A DNA stretch of 64,000 bases, from positions 62,001 through 126,000 of the forward strand of contig NZ_JAMXQV010000024.1 of assembly GCF_024703995.1 (NCBI RefSeq), given 5' to 3'. Below, in pieces: positions 8,124-16,673 of the stretch. The notes beneath the pieces were generated by a model. It searched no databases and was not told where the DNA came from. It was given only the letters and a program-made list of their open reading frames with translations. The stretch is from Amycolatopsis iheyensis (GTDB taxonomy: Bacteria; Actinomycetota; Actinomycetes; Mycobacteriales; Pseudonocardiaceae). A program made the translations under genes and the position numbers. The first letter of the stretch is position 1; each line of letters starts with the position of its first letter.

Positions 8124-10043
8124 TCAGGTCGGGTCGAGATCGACCTGCTCAATGTCGGACCCGGGACCCTCGAGGTCGGCCTCGGCGGCTGGCTCGGCCG
8201 TACCGGCGGGCCCGAGGTCGACGTAGGCGTCGGCGAGGCTGCCGTCGATAGCGTCGGGGTCCTCGGCCGCGAACTGGGCAAGTTCGGCGGGGTCGGTAGT
8301 GACCAGGAAGTTCTCCGTCGGCGACGCCAGGCATTGAAAAGCGACGCGCTGCGCGCCGGCCGCCAGCAGGCCCTGGCCACGGTCGGCCGACAGCAGGAAT
8401 TGCCGTTCCCCGGCGGAGAGGTCCCACGCCTCGGCGATCTCGTCGATGGCTTGGGGTGCTTGGCGCATCAGGATCTGAGTGGCGGCGTTGGCGACGAGCG
8501 CTTTGCCGAGGTCGCTGCCGAGCACATCCGGGGCGTCCGGGGTGGCGACGGTCAGGCCGCCCCAGTGTTTGCGCAGCGCCTTGGCCATCCGATACAGGTA
8601 ACGGCCACCTTCGGGCTGTTGCATGAGCAGCCAGGCCTCGTCGACCACCACCAGCCGCGGCCGCCGCTGCGCCGGGTCAGACACCCGCCGCCACACCGCG
8701 TCCAACACCAGCAGCGTCCCGATCGCGCGGAGCTCGTCGGGCAGGTCGCGCAGCGAGAACACCACCAGGTGCCCGTCGGGGGTGGTGGAGGTGGGGCCGT
8801 CGAACAGGTCGCTGAAGGCGCCGTCGACGAACGGGTGCAGCCGCGCCGCCAGGTCGGCCGCGATCGAGTCACCGCGGTTGCCGGTCGCGGCGAGGACGTC
8901 CCGCAGGTCGCGCAGCAGCGGGGCGGGGCGGGTCCAGGTGCGCGGATCGGCCGTGATCCCGGCGGCCGCGTAGGTGCCGGTGATGGCGGTGTCGAGCACG
9001 GTCCGTTCGGCCGGGGTGATCGCGGTGCCGAACAGGACCGCGAGGACGGTGTGCAGGAACAGGCTCCGGCGTCGCAACGCATCCGCCGGTGCGGTGCGCC
9101 GCCCGGCCGGGTCGGTGTGGACGGGCAGGTCGAACGGGTTGAGCCGGACGCCGTTCGCGCCGAGGTGCAGGTAGGTGCCGCCGACCTGCGCGGCGAGGCG
9201 GGCGTATTCGTCTTCCGGGTCGATGACGAACGCCTGCACCCCGGCGTAGAGGCTGCGCAGGGTCTCGAGTTTGACCAGGTAGCTCTTGCCGGATCCGGAG
9301 CGGCCGAGGACGACGGAGTTGTAGTTGTCGCAGGCGAACCGATCCCAGTGCACCAATCCCGAGGAGCCGACGTTGTAGCCGTAGAGCACACCCGAGACCG
9401 TGGCGGTGGTGGGATCGACCGGCGCCAGGTCGGGGGAGGTGAACGGGTAGGCCGCGGCGACCGCGGGGGTGTCGAATGTCCGGGTCAGGCCGAGGGAGTC
9501 CAGCCCGAGCGGCAGGGTGGAGACCCAGCCCTGCAGCGCCCGGTAGGTGGCGGGTTTGGCGTCCAGCAGCAGCGACGCGCACAGCGACCGCAACGCCGAG
9601 ACGTCCTCGGCCAGCGACGCTTCATCGGGGGCGTGGATGGTGAGGTATAGCCCGAACTTGAAGAGGCGTCCGTCGCCGCGGGCGATGCGCCGCGACATCT
9701 CGGCGGCGTCCTCGGCGGCGGCGTCGAGGTCAGGATCGTCGAGCCGGTCGTGGCGGGCGTTGTGCCGGCGGGATGATTCGAGCTTGGCGCGCTGGCGGCG
9801 CAACCCGGTCGCGGCGGTCGTCGGGTCGACGGGCTGGATATGCACAGACACATCCAGGCGGGCCGGGTAGGTCAGCAGCGGGGCGAGCCACCCGGGATAC
9901 ACCTCCTGCGGATAGCCGGTTACGCCGAAGGACGCGACGAACTCGTTGCCGACTTCCAGATGCCGGGCGGCCACCGACAACGAGTCCGGGGTGAACGCGC
10001 CCGCGGACCCGCCGCGCGTGCTGTGGTTGCAGATGCGAGCCAT
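8124..10043 (-). CDS. VirB4-like conjugation ATPase
   Basis: A 639-residue VirB4/TraC-family ATPase that powers pilus and channel assembly at the inner face of the membrane. Walker A is GRSGSGKS (247-254); Walker B is RLVVVDEAW (near 480) with a following arginine-rich helix (YRMAKALRKHWGG). The length is short for VirB4 (usually about 750-850) because the N-terminal domain is compact. The final 40 residues are acidic. It starts five bases after PrgI ends, so the two are co-translated. The PrgI-VirB4 pairing is characteristic of FATA-type systems. Confidence 0.9.
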   Translation of the reverse strand: MARICNHSTRGGSAGAFTPDSLSVAARHLEVGNEFVASFGVTGYPQEVYPGWLAPLLTYPARLDVSVHIQPVDPTTAATGLRRQRAKLESSRRHNARHDRLDDPDLDAAAEDAAEMSRRIARGDGRLFKFGLYLTIHAPDEASLAEDVSALRSLCASLLLDAKPATYRALQGWVSTLPLGLDSLGLTRTFDTPAVAAAYPFTSPDLAPVDPTTATVSGVLYGYNVGSSGLVHWDRFACDNYNSVVLGRSGSGKSYLVKLETLRSLYAGVQAFVIDPEDEYARLAAQVGGTYLHLGANGVRLNPFDLPVHTDPAGRRTAPADALRRRSLFLHTVLAVLFGTAITPAERTVLDTAITGTYAAAGITADPRTWTRPAPLLRDLRDVLAATGNRGDSIAADLAARLHPFVDGAFSDLFDGPTSTTPDGHLVVFSLRDLPDELRAIGTLLVLDAVWRRVSDPAQRRPRLVVVDEAWLLMQQPEGGRYLYRMAKALRKHWGGLTVATPDAPDVLGSDLGKALVANAATQILMRQAPQAIDEIAEAWDLSAGERQFLLSADRGQGLLAAGAQRVAFQCLASPTENFLVTTDPAELAQFAAEDPDAIDGSLADAYVDLGPAGTAEPAAEADLEGPGSDIEQVDLDPT

Positions 10044-10047
10044 CGGG

Positions 10048-11307
10048 CTACCTGCCCTCGATCTCGTCGTCGTAGTCGAAGTCCTCGTCGTCCGAGAGCC
10101 ATGGCCCTGACCGCGACGCCGGCGACGGCAGCGGGCGGGAGTGCGCCGCGCGATCCGGCGGGGCGGCGATGTGGCGGCGCGGCTGCCGGTGCGCGGGCGG
10201 CGGCGCCGGCGGGGCAGCGGGGTCCGGGTTGAGGCCGTAGAGGTCGGTGAAGGTGCTCGTGCTGGTGACGACGTCGTCGGCCGCGGCCAGCTGCGCCGAA
10301 GGCGGCAGGAACGTGTCCGGGTTGCACGCCGCAGCCAGCACCCCGGTCGCCGCGGCCGCGTCCAGCGGGGTCACCACGATCCCGGCTGAGGACAGCAGCT
10401 CGGTGGCCTCATCCAGGCGGCGCACCACCCGCTGCTCGGCCGCCTGCCGCAGGCGATCGTCCACCGGCTGCTTGCCCCGCCGTCGCCGGAGCAGGCTCGA
10501 CACGGCGGGCGCGGGCGTGGTGCGCAGTGGCTCGCGCAGCACGAGCAGCACCTGCCGGCGCAGCAGATCGGCGTGCGCCGTCAGCTCGGCGAGGTAGTCG
10601 GCGTGATCGCGTGCGGCGGCCTCGAGCGCGGGGTGCGGCAGCCCAGGCGCCCGGTCCCGCAGCTGCGCGATCTGGGGTGCGAGGTCGAGGCGTTCGGCCC
10701 GCACCAGGATCTGCACCGGCGCGGTCAAGCTGTGCAGGTAGCGGGCGAAGGAGGCGACCAGGGCCTCCTGCTCAGCCGGCGTCCGCAGGGAGAAATTCAC
10801 CGTGCCGCAGACGGCGATGACCGCGAGCCCGTCCCCGCCCAGGTCGACGACACCGGCTCGCGATCCAGTCTCGGCGACACCGGTGGCCGGCAACTCCAGC
10901 GGCGCCGCCGACACCGAGTCCGCGCCCGTCGCCCCGGCGCGCCGGGGACGGGCCCGAGTTCGCGTGGCCGCGTGTTGGTGCGCGGTCAGCCACGCCGGAG
11001 CCGCGCGCACCCCGTCGGGGGCGGCGACCCGGTGCCGCGGGGACAGGTGCTGGCGGATCGCGGCGAGGACGAGGCGGTCCAACGGGACCCCGTCACGCTG
11101 GCCCAGCGCGAGCACGGTGACCGCGATCCCGGCCGGCACCGCGACGATCAGGAACACCGGCAGCGGCACGAGCGAGCGGGTCAGCGAGTGCAGGCCTAAG
11201 AGCAGGAAACCGGTGACGCCGAGGATCATCAGCTGCCGGGCGGTGAACGGGCCGAGGACCCGGTCGGGGCGGTCGACATCGGCGCGCACACGCACAGGAC
11301 TGGTCAT
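10048..11307 (-). CDS. PrgI family / SCO6880-type conjugation membrane protein
   Basis: A 419-residue protein. The first 80 residues match PrgI: a short cytosolic lead (DRVLGPFTARQLMIL), then two hydrophobic helices (about 27-45 and 48-68). The remaining soluble part (about 140-340) is predicted cytosolic, with Arg-rich helices (LLRRQVLLVLREPL), then a Pro/Ala-rich linker and a very acidic C-terminus. Plain PrgI proteins are about 120 residues; long fused forms are known in actinobacteria. It is placed between the TrbL-like channel protein and VirB4 and probably anchors the ATPase to the channel. Confidence 0.82.
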   Translation of the reverse strand: MTSPVRVRADVDRPDRVLGPFTARQLMILGVTGFLLLGLHSLTRSLVPLPVFLIVAVPAGIAVTVLALGQRDGVPLDRLVLAAIRQHLSPRHRVAAPDGVRAAPAWLTAHQHAATRTRARPRRAGATGADSVSAAPLELPATGVAETGSRAGVVDLGGDGLAVIAVCGTVNFSLRTPAEQEALVASFARYLHSLTAPVQILVRAERLDLAPQIAQLRDRAPGLPHPALEAAARDHADYLAELTAHADLLRRQVLLVLREPLRTTPAPAVSSLLRRRRGKQPVDDRLRQAAEQRVVRRLDEATELLSSAGIVVTPLDAAAATGVLAAACNPDTFLPPSAQLAAADDVVTSTSTFTDLYGLNPDPAAPPAPPPAHRQPRRHIAAPPDRAAHSRPLPSPASRSGPWLSDDEDFDYDDEIEGR

Positions 11308-11317
11308 CGCAAAGTCC

Positions 11318-13576
11318 TCACTTCTTCTTCGGGACAGGGCTGCGGCGTGGCCGCTTCGGCAGGTCGAGTGGCAGCGGCAGCTGCACCCCGGCGCGCCGTG
11401 TCGGCGTCGCCGTTGGCGGCGGGGTGGCGTCGGGTGACGGGGTTGGCTTGGGCTGGCGGCGCAGCCCGAGCGGCAGCGGGTACTGGCCGGAGGCGAGCGG
11501 CCGGTTGCCGGTGTAGGCGTCGCGGGGGCGGCGGCGCGGCGCCCGGGCGGCGCGGTTGATCCGCCCGGACGGGGTGATGAGCCCGGGCCCGGTCTGCCGC
11601 ACCGGCGGCGCGGGAGGTGCTTCGGCGAGCGTGGGCCGGGATCGACGTGTGGGGGCGGGGCGCAGGTGGATCGGGAGCATCCCGGTTTCCGGGGCGATCA
11701 GCGCGTGCGGCAGCGTCGCCGGGGGCCGGGCGTTGCGGTTGATCCGCCCGTCCGTGGTGAGCAGCCCGGGCTGGCGCACCGGCGGCGGGGTGGCGGGTGG
11801 GTGGTCGGCGAGGTCGTCGGCCAGCGACCGGCGCCCGACGCGGTCAGGGTCCCGGCGGGTGGTGATCGGCAGTCCGAGCTGATTCCGAGGTAGCGCGTTC
11901 GGCAGTGACTTCGGTGCCACGGCACGCGGATTCGGTGTCACGCGTCGTCGCTCGCCCGCCCCGGTGGCGGTGAACAACGACAGCTGGCCCGGTCCGGGAT
12001 ACCGGTCGGTGAGCCGTGCGGTGGGGTCGAGTTCGCCCAGCCGTGGCGAGCGCGGCACGTCGGGCCGGGTCCGGCGGATCCGCATCGGGAGCATGAACTG
12101 GCCCGTGCGGGTCGAGGGCGGATCTGCTGGCGGACGCTGGCCGCCCTCGGGACGCCTATGCGGCGCGGGCCGTCCGCGACGTCCGCCGAGAGCGGCGGTG
12201 GCGCCGCTGAGCATTCCCATCGTCTTGTAGGCCAGCACCCCGCGCACGACTCGCCCGAGCAACGAAGGGCGGCCGGAGCGCAGCGGGGCGAGGAACCAGA
12301 ACGGGATCTTGATCAGCACGACCAGCAGCGCGATGCACAACAGCAGGTTCATCACCGCCGAGGGCGTCGGCCCGAAGATGGTGAACCCGCCGGGGGCGAA
12401 GAAGATCTTCACCGCGGCCACCAGGGTCACGGACTGGCCGACCTGGATCGCCAGGGCGCCGCCGCAGCCTTTCCACCAGAGGAAGGCGATGCCCTCGGTG
12501 TGGGGTAGCGCGTGGAACATCAGCGCGATCGGCGCGGCGGCGATCAGCAGGATCGTCACGATCACCCGCACGATGAACACGACCAGCAGCACCAGCAGCA
12601 GGGCCACCACGACCAGGCCGAGCACGCCGAGGAACAGGCTCCCGCCGTGCATCGAGCCCCGCACCATGTTGACCAGGCTGCGGGTCACCGCGGCCGGATC
12701 GGTGCCCTCGCCCAGCACCGCGCCGGAGACGGCGTTGGCGATCTGAACGCCTTTGGTGGTCAGGAACAGCGACAGCGTCCCGGCGAGAAATCCGACCACG
12801 ATCCGGGGGGCGAGTTCCTTGATGGTGTAGCGGGCCTGCAGGGTCTGGTAGCTCATGATGATCAGCCCGGCCAGCAGGACCAGCACGCCGTAGGCGGTGA
12901 GCAGGATGTGCCACGACCCGGTCCACACCGCGCCGAGTCCGGGGAGCTGGTCGGGCTCGGGGGTGCTCAGCAGGGTCTTGCCGAGCAGGTCCAGCAGCGG
13001 GTTCAGCCCGGCGGCCACGAGTGCGGCGAACAGTGTGCTCGCAGCGGCCACCATGCAGCCGGTGAGGTCGGTGAGCCCGCACTCGGCGGCGTCGCCGTCG
13101 GTCCCGTCCGGTGTCGGTGCACGGGGCGGGACGCCCGGGGCCAGGGTCGAGGGCTGGGGGATGCAGTCCGGGCCCTGGCACGGCCCTTCCAGTGAGGGGG
13201 CGCAGCCGGGCAGGATCGAACCGGGAAAACACGATGGCGCGGGGGTCGGCAGGTCGGTCGGGGGTGGCAGCGGCGTGGCCGGGATGGTCGGGGTCGGGCT
13301 GAGGCTGGGCAGGTGACAGGCCGGTTCCGCCGAGCCGGGCGCGCAGCTCGGGTTGGGCGGTAGCGGCAGTGGCGGTACCTGCTGCGGCGCGAGCGAGCCG
13401 GACGCCACCGTCGGCGCCGGTTCGGCGTTGGCCGTGGCGAGCACGCCGAGGACCGCCGCCAGCAGCAGGCCCAGGACGATGAGGCTCCGGCGTCGCCGCG
13501 GTCGGGCGGTCCGGCGGCGGGGTGTGTCCTCGGGCGGGTGAACCATGCGGCGGTTCGGCGAGGCGGGGGTGGCCAT
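11318..13576 (-). CDS. TrbL/VirB6-like polytopic channel protein
   Basis: A 752-residue membrane protein starting at ATG 13576, two bases after the pilin gene stop. An N-terminal anchor (about 30-52) is followed by a Pro-rich, Cys-containing extracytoplasmic segment (Cys pairs in SCAPGS, PACHLP, SCFPGS, LPGCAP), then about six hydrophobic helices between residues 180 and 430. The C-terminal 300 residues are a basic, Pro/Arg-rich cytosolic tail with a repeated unit (GLLTTDGRINRNAR and GLITPSGRINRAAR, about 78 residues apart). VirB6/TrbL proteins form the inner-membrane pore. The repeated tail is unusual and might bind ATPase or DNA. Confidence 0.82.
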   Translation of the reverse strand: MATPASPNRRMVHPPEDTPRRRTARPRRRRSLIVLGLLLAAVLGVLATANAEPAPTVASGSLAPQQVPPLPLPPNPSCAPGSAEPACHLPSLSPTPTIPATPLPPPTDLPTPAPSCFPGSILPGCAPSLEGPCQGPDCIPQPSTLAPGVPPRAPTPDGTDGDAAECGLTDLTGCMVAAASTLFAALVAAGLNPLLDLLGKTLLSTPEPDQLPGLGAVWTGSWHILLTAYGVLVLLAGLIIMSYQTLQARYTIKELAPRIVVGFLAGTLSLFLTTKGVQIANAVSGAVLGEGTDPAAVTRSLVNMVRGSMHGGSLFLGVLGLVVVALLLVLLVVFIVRVIVTILLIAAAPIALMFHALPHTEGIAFLWWKGCGGALAIQVGQSVTLVAAVKIFFAPGGFTIFGPTPSAVMNLLLCIALLVVLIKIPFWFLAPLRSGRPSLLGRVVRGVLAYKTMGMLSGATAALGGRRGRPAPHRRPEGGQRPPADPPSTRTGQFMLPMRIRRTRPDVPRSPRLGELDPTARLTDRYPGPGQLSLFTATGAGERRRVTPNPRAVAPKSLPNALPRNQLGLPITTRRDPDRVGRRSLADDLADHPPATPPPVRQPGLLTTDGRINRNARPPATLPHALIAPETGMLPIHLRPAPTRRSRPTLAEAPPAPPVRQTGPGLITPSGRINRAARAPRRRPRDAYTGNRPLASGQYPLPLGLRRQPKPTPSPDATPPPTATPTRRAGVQLPLPLDLPKRPRRSPVPKKK

Positions 13577-13578
13577 GG

Positions 13579-13983
13579 CTACAGCCCGCCGACGATGGTC
13601 TTGAGGATCTCGACCACCAGCGGCGCCAGCGCGGCCAGGCCGAACCCGATTCCGGCGGCCTTGAACGCGCCTTTGGCCTTCTCGACTTCCCCGGGGTTGT
13701 CGCCGGCCATCAGGTAGCGCAGGCCGCCGATGGTGATGAACACCAGCGCGACCCCGGCGAGGATGCCCATGATCCAGTTGCGGATGTTGGTCAGGACCTG
13801 ATCCACGGTCTGGGCGAGCGCGACGTAGGTCACCGTGTCCGCGTGCGCCGCCGGCCCGGACAGCAGTAGGGTCGTCGTGGCGAGCACGCCGGCGAGCGCG
13901 ATCGCGCGGCCGGGCGAGACCAAGCGGGGCGAGGGTGTGCGGTGGTGTGGGGTTCGGCGGCGGTGTCGTGGTGTCAGTCGCAT
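13579..13983 (-). CDS. VirB2/TrbC-like pilin or small conjugation membrane protein
   Basis: A 134-residue protein from ATG 13983, which has GGGAGG seven bases upstream. A basic lead and signal-like helix (about 25-47, ending PAAHADTV) is followed by two hydrophobic helices (about 70-90 and 107-130) separated by a short charged loop (GDNPGEVEKAKGAFKAAG). This is the pattern of VirB2/TrbC pilins and their gram-positive equivalents. It precedes the TrbL-like gene in the operon. Its start overlaps the end of the upstream regulator gene by 10 bases. Confidence 0.75.
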   Translation of the reverse strand: MRLTPRHRRRTPHHRTPSPRLVSPGRAIALAGVLATTTLLLSGPAAHADTVTYVALAQTVDQVLTNIRNWIMGILAGVALVFITIGGLRYLMAGDNPGEVEKAKGAFKAAGIGFGLAALAPLVVEILKTIVGGL

Positions 13984-15068
13984 GAGCGGACCTCCCGACG
14001 GGTCGGCGCAGCCGGGCCGGAGGCGGTGCGGCGGGCGCGGGGACGGCGGTCTGCGGGCACGCGGGTCCCGCACGAGGCAATAGGCGATTTCGGGCCGTGC
14101 GGAGACACCGGTGCGCCAACATCGGTCGCCGGCTCGCCCGCCGCGTCGGTCACGGTGCGTGACTTCAGTCGGTGGGTGTGGCGGGAGGACGCGGGCGCGG
14201 TTGCGGAGTTCGGGCGGCGCTGAAGCGGGTGCCCGGCAGCGGTGTCCAGTCGCCGGTCGACGGGTGTCTCGAGCGTCGCGTCGTCCTGCTCGTTCAGGTA
14301 GGCGACGAGGCGGTGCTCGGCCCGGTTACGTCGCTGTTGGGCTGTCTTGTAGCGCACGCCGCGCGCGTGCGCTGCGTCGGCGAGTGGCACCTCACCGACG
14401 CGGGTTTCGGAGATCAGGCCCGCTTCCTCGGTGGTGATCGCGCCGGCGCGGACGGCCTCGGCGAGGACCAGATCCGGATGGTCTTCCTGGCGCGGCGGTG
14501 GCGCCGAGCCGAACTCGAGATCGTCCACCGGAATCGGGTGAGCGGTGGCTTCGCGCAACGCGCGCCGTCCCTCCGCACGGGCGGCCCAGTACAGGTGCGC
14601 GAGGATCGCCGGGCGGGTCAGATCGACCTCGTGCAGCCCCTGCAGGAACCCGGCCAGGACGGCGGCGTTGAGGTCGTGGGTGTCGCCGGTGAACCGGCGT
14701 GTCACGAGCGCGGCGACCCGCAGCAGCACCGGTAACGCCAGCCCGACGCACGCCATCGTCCAGGTGCCGCCGTCGGCCCCGTTCTCGGCGCGGGCTCGGG
14801 TGATCAGATGCGCCCACACGGCGTCCCGAGTGGTTTGCGGGCAGTCCCCGGCGAGCAGGAGGGTGCCGAGCTCGTTCAACGGGACCGGACGTGACGGCAG
14901 CTCCGCGATCTCGCGGCCGTCCACGCTGACCGGCTCCGGCCCGGTCACCAGCCACGCGAAGGTCGTCCGCGCCAGCGCGAACACATCCGAACTGGCGACG
15001 AAATCAGGAGTGGCGCGCACGTAAAACCCGCGCTCGTCGACATCGGTTTCGGGATGCGGAAAATCCAT
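13974..15068 (-). CDS. Sigma-region-4-like protein, first gene of the transfer operon
   Basis: A 364-residue protein from ATG 15068. Residues about 1-190 are helical and of unknown fold. Residues about 200-265 look like an HTH of the sigma-70 region 4 type (DLVLAEAVRAGAITTEEAGL, then LADAAHARGVRYKTAQQRRN), and the C-terminal 90 residues are basic and disordered. No sigma region 2 is visible, so it is more likely a transcription factor than a sigma factor. It is the first gene after the repeat-rich region at 15124-15333 and could act on it; that link is inference. Confidence 0.6.
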   Translation of the reverse strand: MDFPHPETDVDERGFYVRATPDFVASSDVFALARTTFAWLVTGPEPVSVDGREIAELPSRPVPLNELGTLLLAGDCPQTTRDAVWAHLITRARAENGADGGTWTMACVGLALPVLLRVAALVTRRFTGDTHDLNAAVLAGFLQGLHEVDLTRPAILAHLYWAARAEGRRALREATAHPIPVDDLEFGSAPPPRQEDHPDLVLAEAVRAGAITTEEAGLISETRVGEVPLADAAHARGVRYKTAQQRRNRAEHRLVAYLNEQDDATLETPVDRRLDTAAGHPLQRRPNSATAPASSRHTHRLKSRTVTDAAGEPATDVGAPVSPHGPKSPIASCGTRVPADRRPRARRTASGPAAPTRREVRSCD

Positions 15069-15123
15069 GACAGCTCCGTAAGCGCATCGGCTGAGTGGTG
15101 AGCCGTCAGTGAGCCATCGTGGA

Positions 15124-15177
15124 CGCCTCAAAACCGCCTCAAAAGCGCCTCTTAAGCGCGACCAAAGCGCCTCAAGG
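15124..15177. repeat. Five 10-mers at exact 11-bp spacing upstream of the transfer operon
   Basis: Units begin at 15124, 15135, 15146, 15157 and 15168: CGCCTCAAAA, CGCCTCAAAA, CGCCTCTTAA, CGCGACCAAA (degenerate) and CGCCTCAAGG. One-helical-turn spacing puts all copies on the same face of the DNA, as in operators for SARP-type activators or replication iterons. The array begins 56 bases upstream of the ATG of the first transfer gene, so operator is the likelier use. Confidence 0.8.
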
Positions 15178-15241
15178 GTTAAGTGTGTGAAAATTCAACT
15201 ACTGGGGTATGGATGAGTGCGTGGCGTGTGCCTCGATCGCT

Positions 15242-15286
15242 GCTATGCCCTTCCGGGCACTCTGAGCTGGGCGGAAGCGGCATAGC
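15242..15286. repeat. Long imperfect inverted repeat
   Basis: Arms 15242-15255 (GCTATGCCCTTCCG) and 15272-15286 match apart from one bulged base, with a 16-nt loop. In the spacer between the two divergent element operons it could be an origin-of-transfer hairpin, a replication signal or a terminator/attenuator. No experimental signal decides between these. Confidence 0.6.
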
Positions 15287-15295
15287 GTCGTGTGG

Positions 15296-15333
15296 CGCCT
15301 CAGTGTTTTTTCGTGACGTGCCTCGTTGAGGCG
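15296..15333. repeat. Further copies of the CGCCTCA unit
   Basis: CGCCTCAGTG occurs at 15296-15305 and an inverted copy (TTGAGGCG) at 15326-15333, outside the 11-bp array. The spacer 15069-15584 has no convincing gene; it holds the array, the inverted repeat, these copies and presumably both promoters. Confidence 0.6.
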
Positions 15334-15584
15334 CCTGCCGTGACGGCGAGAGAGAATTGAATTCTCAAGCGGCTGTGGATCGCGACGATGGTCGCTGCTG
15401 CGTTCCGATGGGTCCAGAACGTGGATGGGTGTTCGGCGGCCCATTTTCGTGGGCCTCGCCGAAAAGTTTCGGAATTTTCAGTGGCGGTTGTCTCCAAAAC
15501 GCGGGTTTCTCTCTATTGCCTGATGACAGCACCAGCCAATGCCGGGCATCACACACCCGGCTGTTCTCGCCGGGAGGACCTCAC

Positions 15585-16673
15585 ATGGCCCAGCGCCCGC
15601 CGTCCCCGGACGGCCGTCCCCGCCGCCGCGGGGACTCGGCTCGCCCGCCGCGCGCCCGTCGCGGGGGCGAGCTCGCTCCCTATCCCGGAGCCCGCACCCA
15701 CACCACCGCTGCGGGCGCCGGCGGCGCCCGCGCGACCTCACGACCGGAAGGCCCGAAAGCACGTCCGCACAAGCAGGCGAGCACGGCAGCGCCGGAGCCG
15801 ACTCCGGCCACGGTGTGGACGTGCGGGCCGGACCCGATCGACGCGCACGAGGCGTGGCCGGCGCCGATCGTGGAGCGCATCACGACCGCGTTCACCGGAC
15901 CCGGCGCGCACGTCGTCCTCGTCGACACCGGCACCGCCGCGACGACGATCACGCCTCCCGCAACCGGCGACCCCACCGCGCCCGGCGAGGGCGTCCCGGC
16001 AGCGGTGCGGGCGGCGGTTCACGCCCTCGGCCGCACCGTCACCACGCCCGTCCTCGACACGCGCGCGGACTCCTCCGCCACGCCGTCACAACCGTTCTGG
16101 GCCAACCTCATCCACGACGCCGCCAGCCCCACCGGGACACCCGCGGACCCGACGACCAGCCCCGCCCGAGATGCCGCCATCCACGGGCGCGCCGCGCCAT
16201 GCTCGTGGCCGGCCGAGCTCGCGGATCTGATGCTTGTCTCGCTGTCCGCACACGCCGCCGAACGGGTGTCGATCGACCGGCTCGCGTTGCGCGCGGCAGG
16301 CCTGTTGCGCCTCGGCGGCATTTTCGCGGTGTATACGCACAGCGACTGGAACGGGGGGCGGTTGCTGGACCCGACCGGCGCGATTGTTGCGGCCGCGCAG
16401 CACGCCGATCTGCTCTACCTGCAGCACATCGTCGTGCTGCACACCCCGGTCCGGGCGGGGCGCCTGCACGCCGCGCCGAGTGCGTCCATGGCCGCCGAGT
16501 ACGACCGCACCGCGCACCGCGCGACGGTGCGCGGGATGCCTGCACCGCATCTGCGCGCGCACGGCGATGTCCTGGTCTTCGCCCAGCCTGCGAGCCCCGC
16601 AGGTTCACCGCTCACACACACCGCCGAGGTCCCGGCTCCCGGGGATCGGCCCGGCCCCGAAGACCAGCGGTGA
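15585..16673 (+). CDS. Methyltransferase-fold protein without catalytic motif
   Basis: A 362-residue protein from ATG 15585 (GGGAGG seven bases upstream). The first 95 residues are basic, Arg/Pro-rich and disordered. The rest has Rossmann-type strands (AHVVLVDTGTAA; LLRLGGIFAVYTHSDWNGG; DLLYLQHIVVLH) like the distal half of an N4/N6 DNA methyltransferase, but no (D/N/S)PP(Y/W) motif. It directly precedes a real DNA methyltransferase with a 4-base overlap. It may be a partner or specificity subunit, or a decayed paralogue. Both are inference. Confidence 0.55.
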   Translation: MAQRPPSPDGRPRRRGDSARPPRARRGGELAPYPGARTHTTAAGAGGARATSRPEGPKARPHKQASTAAPEPTPATVWTCGPDPIDAHEAWPAPIVERITTAFTGPGAHVVLVDTGTAATTITPPATGDPTAPGEGVPAAVRAAVHALGRTVTTPVLDTRADSSATPSQPFWANLIHDAASPTGTPADPTTSPARDAAIHGRAAPCSWPAELADLMLVSLSAHAAERVSIDRLALRAAGLLRLGGIFAVYTHSDWNGGRLLDPTGAIVAAAQHADLLYLQHIVVLHTPVRAGRLHAAPSASMAAEYDRTAHRATVRGMPAPHLRAHGDVLVFAQPASPAGSPLTHTAEVPAPGDRPGPEDQR

